Source: Alteromonas genovensis (GTDB lineage Bacteria; Pseudomonadota; Gammaproteobacteria; Enterobacterales; Alteromonadaceae). From it: 64,000 nt of DNA. Made by a program: the position numbers and the translations under genes. The stretch is from NCBI RefSeq assembly GCF_010500895.1, contig NZ_JAAAWO010000002.1:124001-188000 (forward strand), in the 5' to 3' direction. Shown piece by piece: positions 19,821 to 28,879 of this stretch (position 1 is the stretch's first letter; each line of letters begins with the position of its first letter). The notes under the pieces were generated by a model that worked only from the letters and a program-made list of their open reading frames with translations, had not been told where the DNA came from and made no database searches.

Positions 19821-22454
19821 TCACACTTTGGTCTCAAAAATATGATGCGGACGGCTATTGAGCGTGTCAGGTATGTGGCCGCGCTGAAAACTGGAATTTT
19901 CAACATGCAGCCCCAGCCCTTCTAACCGTTTGGTTAAATATGGCAGTGTATCTGCAATCCTTGACAGAATAACGTCATTTGACGCGTACAAGTCGAGGGT
20001 TATTGACTCTTTATCTATTTTTGATTTGACGAGCACCTGCCCTGTATCGCCGATATCCAACTTCATAGTGACATTCCATAGCCCCCGCTGCGCGCTATTT
20101 TCTTGCTGTTGGTGCTGCTTCTGATTTTCGCGATAGATGAGCAGTTCCGGTGGCGTGCTGTGTTGAGACAATGTGGGCAGCACGTAATAAAAAGCATCTT
20201 GACCTTGAATACGTGTATCAGCTTGAGTTACTTTGCTTTGCTGATGATTGGCAAGCAATGTTTTTAATTGAGCTAACAGCTGCTGGCGGCCATCTAACTG
20301 GTTTACATCTTGGCTAACCCTGCTTGGCTGAGTGTTACTTCCCACGCTTGCTAAGGTTTTGGAGATAATAGAGTCAGGTGCATCTATTTGCGACTTCAGA
20401 CTGGGCTGTCGCTGCAGGGCTCTTCCGGCTAGTGCGAGCTGAACAAGTGCTACAAGTCCTTGTACAAAACTCGATACCGCAACGGGAGAGGTCAGCGTTG
20501 ATGGCGTTGCCAAAAGTGCTGGGCTGTTTAGCAGAGTTTGAATACGTTGAGGCAATGACGAGTCAGACCCTGACGTACCGGCCTTTAAATTAACGTCTTT
20601 AACCTCTTTGTCCTTTCCTGTGCTGTCAGTAGATTTCACGTCAGACTCGGCTAAAGCGTTTGTCATTTCTTTGACTAGCGCGTTTCGTTCACTTGCACTT
20701 ATTTGCTGCTTGCTGGTGTTATTTGAGAGTTGCTGCAATAGATTATTAAACAGCTCCACCGAAGCGCTTTTTGCTTCAGATTTTATCATTTGAGCAATGG
20801 AGCCCAGTGTGGGCCTTGTTGCGTTTGCTTCTTTGGTCAATTGGCTGTTCGCTGTGTTTTCCACCGCATTTGCATTGTGAGTAGAAGGTGCCTTTTGTGC
20901 AGGTAACCCCTGAGTTGTTTCAAGCTGTGGCTTGTTTAGTGCCGAAGGCGAAGCTGAGCGAACGTCTATGCTTTTTAATTGCTGTATTAGTTTGGATAGT
21001 GCAGATGACGTATCTTGTTGAACTAGGGACTTGCCTTGTACCTGTCCAAGAGCGCTAGTATTCGGTCTATTCTCTATAATGGACACTAGGGCTGTAAGGG
21101 CGCTAGCGGTGCTGCCAGTTTGATTTAATAAAACACGGGAGAGTGAGCGAATGGCGTTATGTACATCACTGCCGCTAAAAGACTCAGGTGAAGTTTTAAT
21201 ACTGGCACTGTGAGTATTATTAACACTATGAGAGTTAAGCAATGTTGCATCAGGTGCTAGCCGTGAACCCGCCCCTTTTCCAGCGCTCGTTATTTCAATG
21301 CCAGTAAGTTGAGATGTCGGCAAGCTTTTAACATTGATATTACGCAGCTGCTCTGTGCTCAATTCAGGCATTATGCCCTTAGATAAAAGTGAAGCTGAAG
21401 CCGGTAGTGAAAATGTGGTAAGCAGGCTATTTTTCGTAGTGTGAATGTTTAGTGTAGCGTTTGCTGCGTCCTTTGTATTTAAGGAAAGTAAACTTACGGC
21501 TTTTAACGTATTCGCGCTGTAGGTTGTGTCTGGAAGAAACTGTTTTAGCGAAGAAACTATATCGCGCTCTTGAGATATCGCAACACCGCCTTGTCTAAGC
21601 GCCTGCTCAATCAGTTGGTATTGAGCCTTTGCACTTATATTTCCCAATGATAGGGAATCTAAGTTTGTGCGTTGCTGTGCAGAGCCTTTTCCCGTTAACT
21701 CGTTGGCAATATTATTTAAACTAGTGTGTAGTGTTAGCGCAATATTCCCACTTTGCGTCCTGTTAAGGCTGATGGAAACGTCTTTGCCATTAAGGTTTTG
21801 AAGTGATGCCATTGACTTAGCGTCTAATTGCGCCAAGGGCAAATGAATTGATTTACCCCCCTTTAAACCAAGGGTTATTTCTTTACTGGTAACAGAATGT
21901 ATTGGTGCCCTAAGCGATACCGCGGCTCCTTCAGCGTTCTTTAAAGCTTCTGCGATTGCTTTAAACAGTTGCCCTTGTTTATCTAAAGGAATACTCGTGC
22001 TCTGCGATGTCACCTCTACAGACGTCAGTGCAGCTTGTACAGTGGCCTTTGCTATAGAATCTGTTGTTCCAGAGCTATTTACTCCAGAGACACTTGCCTC
22101 AGAGGCACTTGCCCCAGAGCCGAGGGATACGAGTTGAGGCTGCTGTATTCCTTGGCGAGAAACCGTGTCGGGGACACGTAAATTCGCTTTTAACTGAGGA
22201 GTACTTAGGGTCAATACATTATCGGGAAGCCGAGCAACAACTACCTTAGCGGCGTTATCAATTGCGACCGCCCGTGATAGCGGGTTGCTCCGGAATTGAT
22301 TCATCGCACCTTGTTGAGTAGGTGCTTGGCCTGTATTAGCGGATACGGGGTTGGTACTTTGACTGCCAGCAGCCCTCGCAGCGCCTATTTGCCCTGTAGA
22401 TTGTGCTGTTGTTTTCAGTACACTCGCGAGAATATTGGAAAGTTGCGACGTCAT
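19821..22454 (-). CDS. FliK-like hook-length control domain protein
   Basis: An 877-residue protein, mostly low-complexity and rich in Ser, Thr, Gln, Asn and Ala. Its C-terminal 90 residues resemble the FliK substrate-switch domain (LWNVTMKLDIGDTGQVLVKSKIDKESITLDLYASNDVI, then LPYLTKRLEGLGLHVE). No other flagellar gene is nearby except the FlhB-tail gene directly downstream. It is about twice as long as typical FliK. It may act as an accessory to flagellar export or have a separate role; the sequence does not decide. Confidence 0.78.
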   Translation of the reverse strand: MTSQLSNILASVLKTTAQSTGQIGAARAAGSQSTNPVSANTGQAPTQQGAMNQFRSNPLSRAVAIDNAAKVVVARLPDNVLTLSTPQLKANLRVPDTVSRQGIQQPQLVSLGSGASASEASVSGVNSSGTTDSIAKATVQAALTSVEVTSQSTSIPLDKQGQLFKAIAEALKNAEGAAVSLRAPIHSVTSKEITLGLKGGKSIHLPLAQLDAKSMASLQNLNGKDVSISLNRTQSGNIALTLHTSLNNIANELTGKGSAQQRTNLDSLSLGNISAKAQYQLIEQALRQGGVAISQERDIVSSLKQFLPDTTYSANTLKAVSLLSLNTKDAANATLNIHTTKNSLLTTFSLPASASLLSKGIMPELSTEQLRNINVKSLPTSQLTGIEITSAGKGAGSRLAPDATLLNSHSVNNTHSASIKTSPESFSGSDVHNAIRSLSRVLLNQTGSTASALTALVSIIENRPNTSALGQVQGKSLVQQDTSSALSKLIQQLKSIDVRSASPSALNKPQLETTQGLPAQKAPSTHNANAVENTANSQLTKEANATRPTLGSIAQMIKSEAKSASVELFNNLLQQLSNNTSKQQISASERNALVKEMTNALAESDVKSTDSTGKDKEVKDVNLKAGTSGSDSSLPQRIQTLLNSPALLATPSTLTSPVAVSSFVQGLVALVQLALAGRALQRQPSLKSQIDAPDSIISKTLASVGSNTQPSRVSQDVNQLDGRQQLLAQLKTLLANHQQSKVTQADTRIQGQDAFYYVLPTLSQHSTPPELLIYRENQKQHQQQENSAQRGLWNVTMKLDIGDTGQVLVKSKIDKESITLDLYASNDVILSRIADTLPYLTKRLEGLGLHVENSSFQRGHIPDTLNSRPHHIFETKV

Positions 22455-22791
22455 GTGAATGGTATCGGCCTTGGCATGTTTTTCCTTAGCTACATAATTG
22501 ATAAAGTCACAATCGATTATTATAGTAAAGCAGGTTAAAAGCCGCCTGTTAAACCAGTTATTAGCTCACCGATTAATTCGTTAACTAACTCATTTTTTGA
22601 AAGGCATATGAACAACCCAGCTAATGTTGTAGATAGCCTGAGATGGAAATGATAAATCGTTAATAAAAAGACAAGAAAACTGTTGAAGTAAATCATATTT
22701 AATTGATATTCGCGACTGCGAAAATGCCATCCTGTGATAAACTAGCGTCAATTTTTAAAGGTAGTAATTCGTACAGAAGGTAGGCGTCGTA
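22455..22791. other. Divergent intergenic region between FliK-like gene and ccmA
   Basis: This 337-bp AT-rich gap must contain promoters for both the ccm operon and the FliK-like operon, which diverge here. No convincing -35/-10 pair, operator or small gene was recognised. AAGG precedes the GTG start of ccmA. Confidence 0.5.
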
Positions 22792-23415
22792 GTGCTAAAA
22801 GCGTGTGAACTAACATGCGTAAAAAGAGACAGGGTATTATTTGAAGATGTTTCATTGGCGGTCAATGCCGGTGAGCTCCTGTATGTCCGTGGGCCTAACG
22901 GAGCGGGTAAAACCAGCTTACTTCGAATTCTCACCGGGCTAAGCACGCCTGAATCTGGCGCTGTATTGTTTAACGGAGAGGATATTGCAGATTCTTCGTT
23001 TTCGTATTTGTCGACGTTGTTATACCTAGGCCATAAAAGCGGGACCAATGGCAGCTTATCTGCAATTGATAACTTAACGTTTTGGCTCGCTCAACATCAA
23101 GTAAACTGTGAAGAGAGCCAACTTTTCGATGCATTAATGCGTGTAGGGCTAGTTGGTCTTGAAGATATACCGGTTCGGTTCTTATCGGCGGGTCAGCAGC
23201 GAAGAGTAGCCCTAGCTCGGTTGTGGTTAAAGCCCGCTGACATATGGATCCTCGATGAGCCTTTTACCGCATTGGATGTTAAGGGTATAGCGTTGCTTGA
23301 AGAGCGAATGAAATCCCATGTTGAGCGTGGTGGAGTTGTCATAACTACCTCTCATCAGCCGCTGTCTGAAGCTGCAGGCCCGCACAGCGTATTTGATTTG
23401 GAGTATCGAATTTAA
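22792..23415 (+). CDS. ccmA: Cytochrome c maturation ATPase CcmA
   Basis: ATP-binding subunit of the CcmABCD complex that releases holo-CcmE during haem handling for cytochrome c. The 207-residue protein starts at GTG. It has Walker A GPNGAGKTSL, signature LSAGQQRRVALARL and Walker B IWILDEPFTALD, followed by TTSHQPL. It is the first gene of a tightly packed nine-gene ccm operon and overlaps ccmB by one base. Confidence 0.96.
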   Translation: MLKACELTCVKRDRVLFEDVSLAVNAGELLYVRGPNGAGKTSLLRILTGLSTPESGAVLFNGEDIADSSFSYLSTLLYLGHKSGTNGSLSAIDNLTFWLAQHQVNCEESQLFDALMRVGLVGLEDIPVRFLSAGQQRRVALARLWLKPADIWILDEPFTALDVKGIALLEERMKSHVERGGVVITTSHQPLSEAAGPHSVFDLEYRI

Positions 23416-24080
23416 TGTCGCTGTATCAGGGAGTATTTAAACGAGACGTTCACATTGCGTTTAAACAGAAGGCTGAACTACTTCAACCGCTTATGTTTTT
23501 GCTGATGGTTGTTACTATGTTTCCACTTGGTGTAAGCCCTTCTCCTGACACCTTGCAACGCATTGGTCCTGGGGTGCTGTGGATTGCGGCAATCCTTTCA
23601 TCATTGATGGCCATGGAGCGAATGTTTCGAGACGATTTTCAAGACGGCACCATGGAGCAGTATGTGCTCTCAGGTATGTCTCTTGCAGGGATTAGTGCTG
23701 TGAAGGTGTGCGTGCATTGGCTGGTGAGTTTTATTCCCATGCTGGTGCTGTCACCGCTATTAGCCATGTTTTTAAATTTAACGTTTGATATGTACGTGGC
23801 GCTAATAGCTACTCTGCTATTAGGTACTCCGCTACTGTCATTGATTGGTGCAATTGCAGTAGGGTTAACGGTAGGGTTACAGAAAGGTGGCGTGTTGTTA
23901 GCATTGCTGCTAATCCCTGTTTTTATTCCGTTACTCATTTTTGCCACGTCAGCTGTGGATTCTGCCGCACTTCAATTACCTTATTATCCGCAACTTGCTA
24001 TTATCACCGCCATGCTGCTGCTGGCACTAGCAATAGCACCTTTTGCGATAGCGTATTCTTTAAGAGTGAGTCAGAACTAA
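23415..24080 (+). CDS. ccmB: Cytochrome c maturation membrane protein CcmB
   Basis: A 221-residue integral membrane subunit of the CcmABCD complex with about six predicted helices. CcmB features include the N-terminal FKRDVHIAFKQKAELLQPLMFLLMV block, the FRDDFQDGTMEQYVLSG segment and a C-terminal helix rich in Leu and Ala (IITAMLLLALAIAPFAIAYSL). Stop and start codons overlap with both neighbours. Confidence 0.95.
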   Translation: MSLYQGVFKRDVHIAFKQKAELLQPLMFLLMVVTMFPLGVSPSPDTLQRIGPGVLWIAAILSSLMAMERMFRDDFQDGTMEQYVLSGMSLAGISAVKVCVHWLVSFIPMLVLSPLLAMFLNLTFDMYVALIATLLLGTPLLSLIGAIAVGLTVGLQKGGVLLALLLIPVFIPLLIFATSAVDSAALQLPYYPQLAIITAMLLLALAIAPFAIAYSLRVSQN

Positions 24081-24832
24081 TGTGGAAGTGGTTACATCCT
24101 TACGCAAAAACAGAGCGAGCTTATCAGCTTTGCGTAACGTTACAGCCTTGGCTTTGGACAGGCGCAGGCATTGCTTTGTTTATTGGCACGCTGTGGGGAC
24201 TTGCGTTTGCGCCACAGGATTATCAACAGGGTGATTCATTTCGTATTATTTATATTCACGTGCCAAGCGCCATATTGTCTATGGGCACGTACGTAGCTAT
24301 GGCGGTAGCGGCACTCGTCGGTATGGTATGGCAGTGGCGCACGGCTTACATGAGCATGATTGCGATGGCGCCTGTTGGCGCTGTAATGACATTTATTGCC
24401 TTGTTCACCGGTGCTGCATGGGGTAAGCCTATGTGGGGCGCGTGGTGGGTATGGGACGCGCGGTTGACCTCAGAGCTTATTCTGTTGTTTTTATATTTTG
24501 GTGTTATAGCGCTTTACGGTGCATTTGAAGATAAGCAGCAAGCTGGCAAAGCGGCAGGGGTTATGGCGCTAGTAGGGGTAGTGAATATTCCTATCATTCA
24601 TTACTCGGTTGAGTGGTGGAACACCCTTCATCAGGGGGCCACAATTAGCAAATTTGACAACCCCTCGATAGCACCTGAAATGCTGTGGCCGCTACTGATT
24701 AATTTACTTGGTTTTGCATTTTTTATTGGTGCAGTAACCACAGTTCGCTTGCGCAATGAAATAGTGCTGCGAGAAATGCATCGTCCTTGGGTGCAAGCTC
24801 TTGCGAAAAAACAGGTAAAAGGGGCTCAGTAG
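24080..24832 (+). CDS. ccmC: Haem-handling protein CcmC
   Basis: A 250-residue six-helix membrane protein that loads haem onto CcmE. The conserved tryptophan-rich loop WGAWWVWDARLTSELIL is present, flanked by the usual haem-ligand histidines (IIYIHVPSA and IIHYSVEWWNTLHQG). It overlaps ccmB by one base and is followed one base later by ccmD. Confidence 0.97.
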   Translation: MWKWLHPYAKTERAYQLCVTLQPWLWTGAGIALFIGTLWGLAFAPQDYQQGDSFRIIYIHVPSAILSMGTYVAMAVAALVGMVWQWRTAYMSMIAMAPVGAVMTFIALFTGAAWGKPMWGAWWVWDARLTSELILLFLYFGVIALYGAFEDKQQAGKAAGVMALVGVVNIPIIHYSVEWWNTLHQGATISKFDNPSIAPEMLWPLLINLLGFAFFIGAVTTVRLRNEIVLREMHRPWVQALAKKQVKGAQ

Positions 24833-24833
24833 T

Positions 24834-25031
24834 ATGCAGTTTGAATCGTTGACAGACTTTTTTGCCATGGGCGGGTATGCCTTTTACGTCTGGATATCGT
24901 TTTTTGTCACCTTTGGCAGCATGGCTATCATAGCAATACAAAGTTATGTGAAACAGAAAGCGCTGCTGTCTACAACGCTAAAAGAACAAGAGCGAAGAGC
25001 CCGCATTAAACGTGCTCAGCAAAGTGTTTAA
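24834..25031 (+). CDS. ccmD: Haem exporter accessory protein CcmD
   Basis: A 65-residue single-helix membrane protein that helps release holo-CcmE from CcmABC. The opening FFAMGGYAFYVWISFFVTF is the characteristic CcmD block, followed by a charged cytoplasmic tail (LKEQERRARIKRAQQ). It lies between ccmC and ccmE. Confidence 0.93.
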   Translation: MQFESLTDFFAMGGYAFYVWISFFVTFGSMAIIAIQSYVKQKALLSTTLKEQERRARIKRAQQSV

Positions 25032-25134
25032 ATTGGCCGTTTAAAATAAACACTTAAAATTAGCGCACTGTATAAGGCGTGCTATCAACAAGACACATTT
25101 TTCAATTTTCCAAATATCGAAGTGAGATAGTTGC

Positions 25135-25725
25135 ATGAACCCAAGACGAAAGCAGCGTTTAACTGTAGTGGCTTTAATCGGCCTTCTAGTTGCTAGTGCA
25201 ATTGGACTGATGCTCTATGCATTAAACGACAGCATTGATTTATTTTACACGCCAAGCGAAATCATTGAGGGTAAAAATGGACTAAAGCCACAGGTAGGAC
25301 AGCGTTTGCGGATAGGCGGAATGGTGGTTCCTGGAACGGTAAGCCGCGACCCAGATAGTTTAGCGGTCAGTTTCGACCTTGTAGATACAGGCCCTGCTGT
25401 CACTGTGACTTTTACCGGCATTTTGCCAGACTTATTTCGCGAAGGTCAGGGCATAGTGGCAACGGGTGTATTAACAGACTCAAGACAGATAAATGCTCAG
25501 GAAGTACTGGCAAAACACGATGAAGAGTATATGCCGCCTGAATTGGCAGAAAAAATGAAGGGGATAAAACACGTAAAGCCTGAAAATAAACCAGGTTACG
25601 GTTCTTCAGACGCCAGCTCTTATAACGACAAATCCTATGAGGCTAGCTCTTATGAGAAAAGCACTAATGAAAGCGATGTTTCGGGCAAGGCAGATTCAAC
25701 CACGAGTATGAATGAGGGGCAGTAA
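25135..25725 (+). CDS. ccmE: Cytochrome c maturation haem chaperone CcmE
   Basis: A 196-residue membrane-anchored periplasmic haem chaperone. It has an N-terminal helix ([22 protein letters not shown]), an OB-fold domain ([23 protein letters not shown]) and the haem-binding histidine in [13 protein letters not shown]. The C-terminus carries a Ser/Tyr/Lys-rich tail of about 40 residues ([19 protein letters not shown]) beyond the usual family end. The 100-bp gap before it is the largest within the operon. Confidence 0.96.
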   Translation: MNPRRKQRLTVVALIGLLVASAIGLMLYALNDSIDLFYTPSEIIEGKNGLKPQVGQRLRIGGMVVPGTVSRDPDSLAVSFDLVDTGPAVTVTFTGILPDLFREGQGIVATGVLTDSRQINAQEVLAKHDEEYMPPELAEKMKGIKHVKPENKPGYGSSDASSYNDKSYEASSYEKSTNESDVSGKADSTTSMNEGQ

Positions 25726-25728
25726 GTT

Positions 25729-27732
25729 ATGATACCTGAAATTGGTAATATAGCGCTCACACTGGCGTTAGTGCTATCCATTTTGTTGGCGGTATATCCG
25801 CTTTGGGGCGCTCACCGTCAACATGAAACCTTGATGGCAACGGCGAAGCCGTTAGCGATTGGCCTATTTGTTTTTACGCTCATTGCCTACGTATGCTTGA
25901 CGTATGCTTTTGTTACCGATGACTTTAGCGTTGAATACGTTGCCCAACACTCTAACAGCAAACTGCCTATCTACTATAAAATCACAGCGGTATGGGGTGG
26001 CCATGAAGGCTCGTTTTTATTGTGGGTACTGATGCTGTCGCTATGGACTGTTGCAGTGGCTATATTTAGCCGAGGGATCCCCCTTGCTATGGTAGCTCGA
26101 GTCCTATCGGTGCTGGGAATGATCGGTATCGGTTTCTACTTGTTTATGCTGCTAACGTCAAACCCGTTCAACAGCATGCTGCCGTTCTTTCCTGTTGATG
26201 GGCGAGATCTCAATCCGCTGCTGCAAGACTTTGGCATGATTATCCATCCTCCTATGCTGTACATGGGATATGTAGGATTTTCTGTGGCGTTTGCATTCGC
26301 AATCTCAGCGCTAATTTCAGGACAACTCGACTCCACGTGGGCTCGGTGGTCTCGTCCTTGGGTGATTGCTGCATGGGCATTTCTCACCGTTGGAATTGCA
26401 CTGGGTAGCTGGTGGGCTTACTACGAGCTTGGCTGGGGCGGCTGGTGGTTCTGGGACCCAGTAGAAAATGCGTCTTTCATGCCATGGCTAGTAGGTACCG
26501 CATTAATGCACTCCTTAGCCGTAACTGAAAAGCGCAAAGCCTTTAAGTCTTGGACGGTTTTGTTGGCCATTGCTGCATTTAGCATGAGCTTACTTGGCAC
26601 CTTTTTGGTTCGCTCTGGCGTTATTGTGTCTGTGCATTCCTTTGCAAGCGATCCCACCCGAGGTTTATTTATTCTCGGTATTCTTATTGTGCTCAGTGGT
26701 TTTGGTTTACTGCTCTACGCAATGCGTGCTGCGTCACTAAAAAGCCCGGGCAGATATCAAGCTTTCTCACGTGAAGTGTTATTAATGGGAAACAACGTTT
26801 TCCTCTGTGCTGCAACGCTAGTGGTGTTGCTAGGGACTCTATTCCCACTTGTGCATAAAGAGTTGGGGTTGGGCAGTATTTCGGTGGGTGCACCGTTTTT
26901 CAATCAGATGTTTACGCTGCTTATCGTTCCTTTTGTGCTTATTCTTGGCCTTGGGCCGCTTACCCGTTGGAAGCATCAAAAAGCCAGCGAGCTTAAAAAA
27001 CAGTTGCTTATAGCGCTAGGCATTGCGCTAAGTGCAGGCATACTCGTGAACTTCGCCTACGACACGCCAAGCTACATGGGTGTGCTTGGTATGGTATTGG
27101 TGTTTTGGATTTTGGTGATGACGGTGCAAGAAGTTATTCAGCGGGTATCCTCAATGCCCAGTGACATGAGCACTCTGACATCGCTTAAGAAACTGACGCC
27201 TAGCCACTGGGGTATGGTACTAGGTCATGTTGGTTTTGCTATTTCAATTATTGGTATCACACTCGTGTCTAATTATGAGCTGGAGCGTGATATCCGTATG
27301 GATGTTGGCGAAACAGTGAGTTTAGGTGGTTATGACTTTACTTTTACTGATGTAAAGCGCGCCGACGGACCAAATTATAATGCCGACGCTGGCGTTTTTG
27401 ATGTGTATAAAAACGGCGAGAAAGTCGTTAGGCTTGAGCCTGAAAAGCGTCTTTACACCGTGCAGCGTATGCCGATGACCGAGGCTGCAATTCACTCTAC
27501 AATTACACGAGATGTGTTTATCGCCATGGGCGAGCCATTAGATAATGGGGCTTGGGCAATACGGATATACATTAAACCGTTTGTTATATGGCTATGGGCT
27601 GGTGCGGTGGTAATGGCGCTGGGCGGCGTACTGTCAATTAGTGACAAGCGCTACCGAATTGCGAAAGTGAAGAAAGTAAAAGCGGTATTGAGTAGAAGCG
27701 CGACAGATAAACCTGAAGGGAATGCAATATGA
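25729..27732 (+). CDS. ccmF: Cytochrome c haem lyase subunit CcmF
   Basis: A 667-residue polytopic membrane protein, the core of the haem lyase that attaches haem to apocytochrome c. Diagnostic features are VWGGHEGSFLLWVL near the N-terminus and the tryptophan-rich GWGGWWFWDPVENASFMPWL motif, plus a large periplasmic domain near the C-terminus before a last helix (WLWAGAVVMALGGVLSI). It overlaps ccmG by four bases. Confidence 0.97.
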   Translation: MIPEIGNIALTLALVLSILLAVYPLWGAHRQHETLMATAKPLAIGLFVFTLIAYVCLTYAFVTDDFSVEYVAQHSNSKLPIYYKITAVWGGHEGSFLLWVLMLSLWTVAVAIFSRGIPLAMVARVLSVLGMIGIGFYLFMLLTSNPFNSMLPFFPVDGRDLNPLLQDFGMIIHPPMLYMGYVGFSVAFAFAISALISGQLDSTWARWSRPWVIAAWAFLTVGIALGSWWAYYELGWGGWWFWDPVENASFMPWLVGTALMHSLAVTEKRKAFKSWTVLLAIAAFSMSLLGTFLVRSGVIVSVHSFASDPTRGLFILGILIVLSGFGLLLYAMRAASLKSPGRYQAFSREVLLMGNNVFLCAATLVVLLGTLFPLVHKELGLGSISVGAPFFNQMFTLLIVPFVLILGLGPLTRWKHQKASELKKQLLIALGIALSAGILVNFAYDTPSYMGVLGMVLVFWILVMTVQEVIQRVSSMPSDMSTLTSLKKLTPSHWGMVLGHVGFAISIIGITLVSNYELERDIRMDVGETVSLGGYDFTFTDVKRADGPNYNADAGVFDVYKNGEKVVRLEPEKRLYTVQRMPMTEAAIHSTITRDVFIAMGEPLDNGAWAIRIYIKPFVIWLWAGAVVMALGGVLSISDKRYRIAKVKKVKAVLSRSATDKPEGNAI

Positions 27733-28385
27733 AGAATGCGCGTTTAGTCGTGATTCCACTGGTATTATTTTTATTGCTGGTTGTCTTTTTATTCAAAGGG
27801 CTGTTTTCAGACCCTCGAGAACTAGATTCTCAGGTGAAGAATAAAGTACTGCCAGCGTTCTCACTACCAGATCTTATGCAGCCAGACATAACCTATACCC
27901 CAGAAAGTTTAAAAGGACAGGTGACGCTATTAAATGTGTGGGGCGTATGGTGCGTAACGTGCGCGGTTGAAATGCCTTATTTGACTGAGCTGAAAAATGA
28001 GAAAGGCGTTCATATTGTCGGTCTCTATTTTGACCAAGATTTAGATCCAGATTTTGGCACTAAGACGCTTAACCGTGTTCAACAAGAAGTGACATCCATG
28101 TTGAGCCGATACGGCAATCCGTATGCGTTTAATATTTTTGATGTGTATCGCGATACATCATTGGATTTAGGCGTTACCGGCGCACCAGAGCATTTTGTTA
28201 TTGATGCCCAGGGCGTTATCCGTATGCATCATATTGGTGACATCAACGAGCGGGTTTGGAAAAACAAAGTGGGCCCCCTTTACAATCGGTTAGTGGCAGA
28301 TGCATCAACTGGTAAGTTTGATAGTGACAAGACAAGTACTAGTACCAACGCAAACGCTAAAACTATTAGCGCGGAGGTAAAGTAA
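27729..28385 (+). CDS. ccmG: Thiol:disulfide interchange protein CcmG (DsbE)
   Basis: A membrane-anchored periplasmic thioredoxin-fold protein of 218 residues that keeps apocytochrome cysteines reduced. It has an N-terminal helix (LVVIPLVLFLLLVVFLF), the active-site pair in VWGVWCVTCAVEMPYL and a cis-proline region (GVTGAPEHFVID). The Lys/Ser/Thr-rich C-terminal tail is slightly longer than usual. Confidence 0.95.
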   Translation: MKNARLVVIPLVLFLLLVVFLFKGLFSDPRELDSQVKNKVLPAFSLPDLMQPDITYTPESLKGQVTLLNVWGVWCVTCAVEMPYLTELKNEKGVHIVGLYFDQDLDPDFGTKTLNRVQQEVTSMLSRYGNPYAFNIFDVYRDTSLDLGVTGAPEHFVIDAQGVIRMHHIGDINERVWKNKVGPLYNRLVADASTGKFDSDKTSTSTNANAKTISAEVK

Positions 28386-28879
28386 TGCGCCAGTGTATAA
28401 CGTCGTTGCTCATTGCCTTGAGATTAAGACCCTTCATATCAAGCGCTTTAATGATAAGCGCGCTGGCTTTTGCTAGTACCCTCTATGCAGCAGAAGACAA
28501 CTTTTCATTTGAAACACCAGAGCAACGAGCGGCGTTTTTAACGTTGACTGCGGAACTACGCTGCCCTATGTGTCAGAATCAAAACATAGCGGATAGTGAC
28601 GCTATGATCGCTCATGATATGCGCCGCAAAGTATATACCCTTCTTAAACAGGGCAAAACTGAAGCACAAGTTATTGATTATATGAAAACGCGCTACGGGG
28701 ACTTTGTTCACTATCAGCCACCGGTGACAATCGCTACCATGTGGCTATGGGCTGTGCCGGTGTTGTTTGTTTTTATCGCTTTACTATTTATCGTTAGACG
28801 TAAGTCAGCCTCACCGCCTGAGGACATGGCAGCAAAATTAGCCAAAGCCGATGCAATGTTGGAGCAAGATAAAGAATGA
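28385..28879 (+). CDS. ccmH: Cytochrome c maturation protein CcmH
   Basis: A 164-residue periplasmic thiol oxidoreductase of the haem lyase complex. It has a signal sequence ending near LYAAED, the conserved LRCPMCQNQNIADSDA motif with the CxxC cysteines, GDFVHYQPP and a C-terminal membrane helix (MWLWAVPVLFVFIALLFIV). Unlike E. coli CcmH, the TPR domain is encoded separately as ccmI. Confidence 0.96.
   Translation: MRQCITSLLIALRLRPFISSALMISALAFASTLYAAEDNFSFETPEQRAAFLTLTAELRCPMCQNQNIADSDAMIAHDMRRKVYTLLKQGKTEAQVIDYMKTRYGDFVHYQPPVTIATMWLWAVPVLFVFIALLFIVRRKSASPPEDMAAKLAKADAMLEQDKE

Noticed and set aside
19483-22454. A flagellar or type III secretion gene cluster
   Set aside because: Only the FliK-like and FlhB-tail genes are present; no other structural or export genes are nearby.
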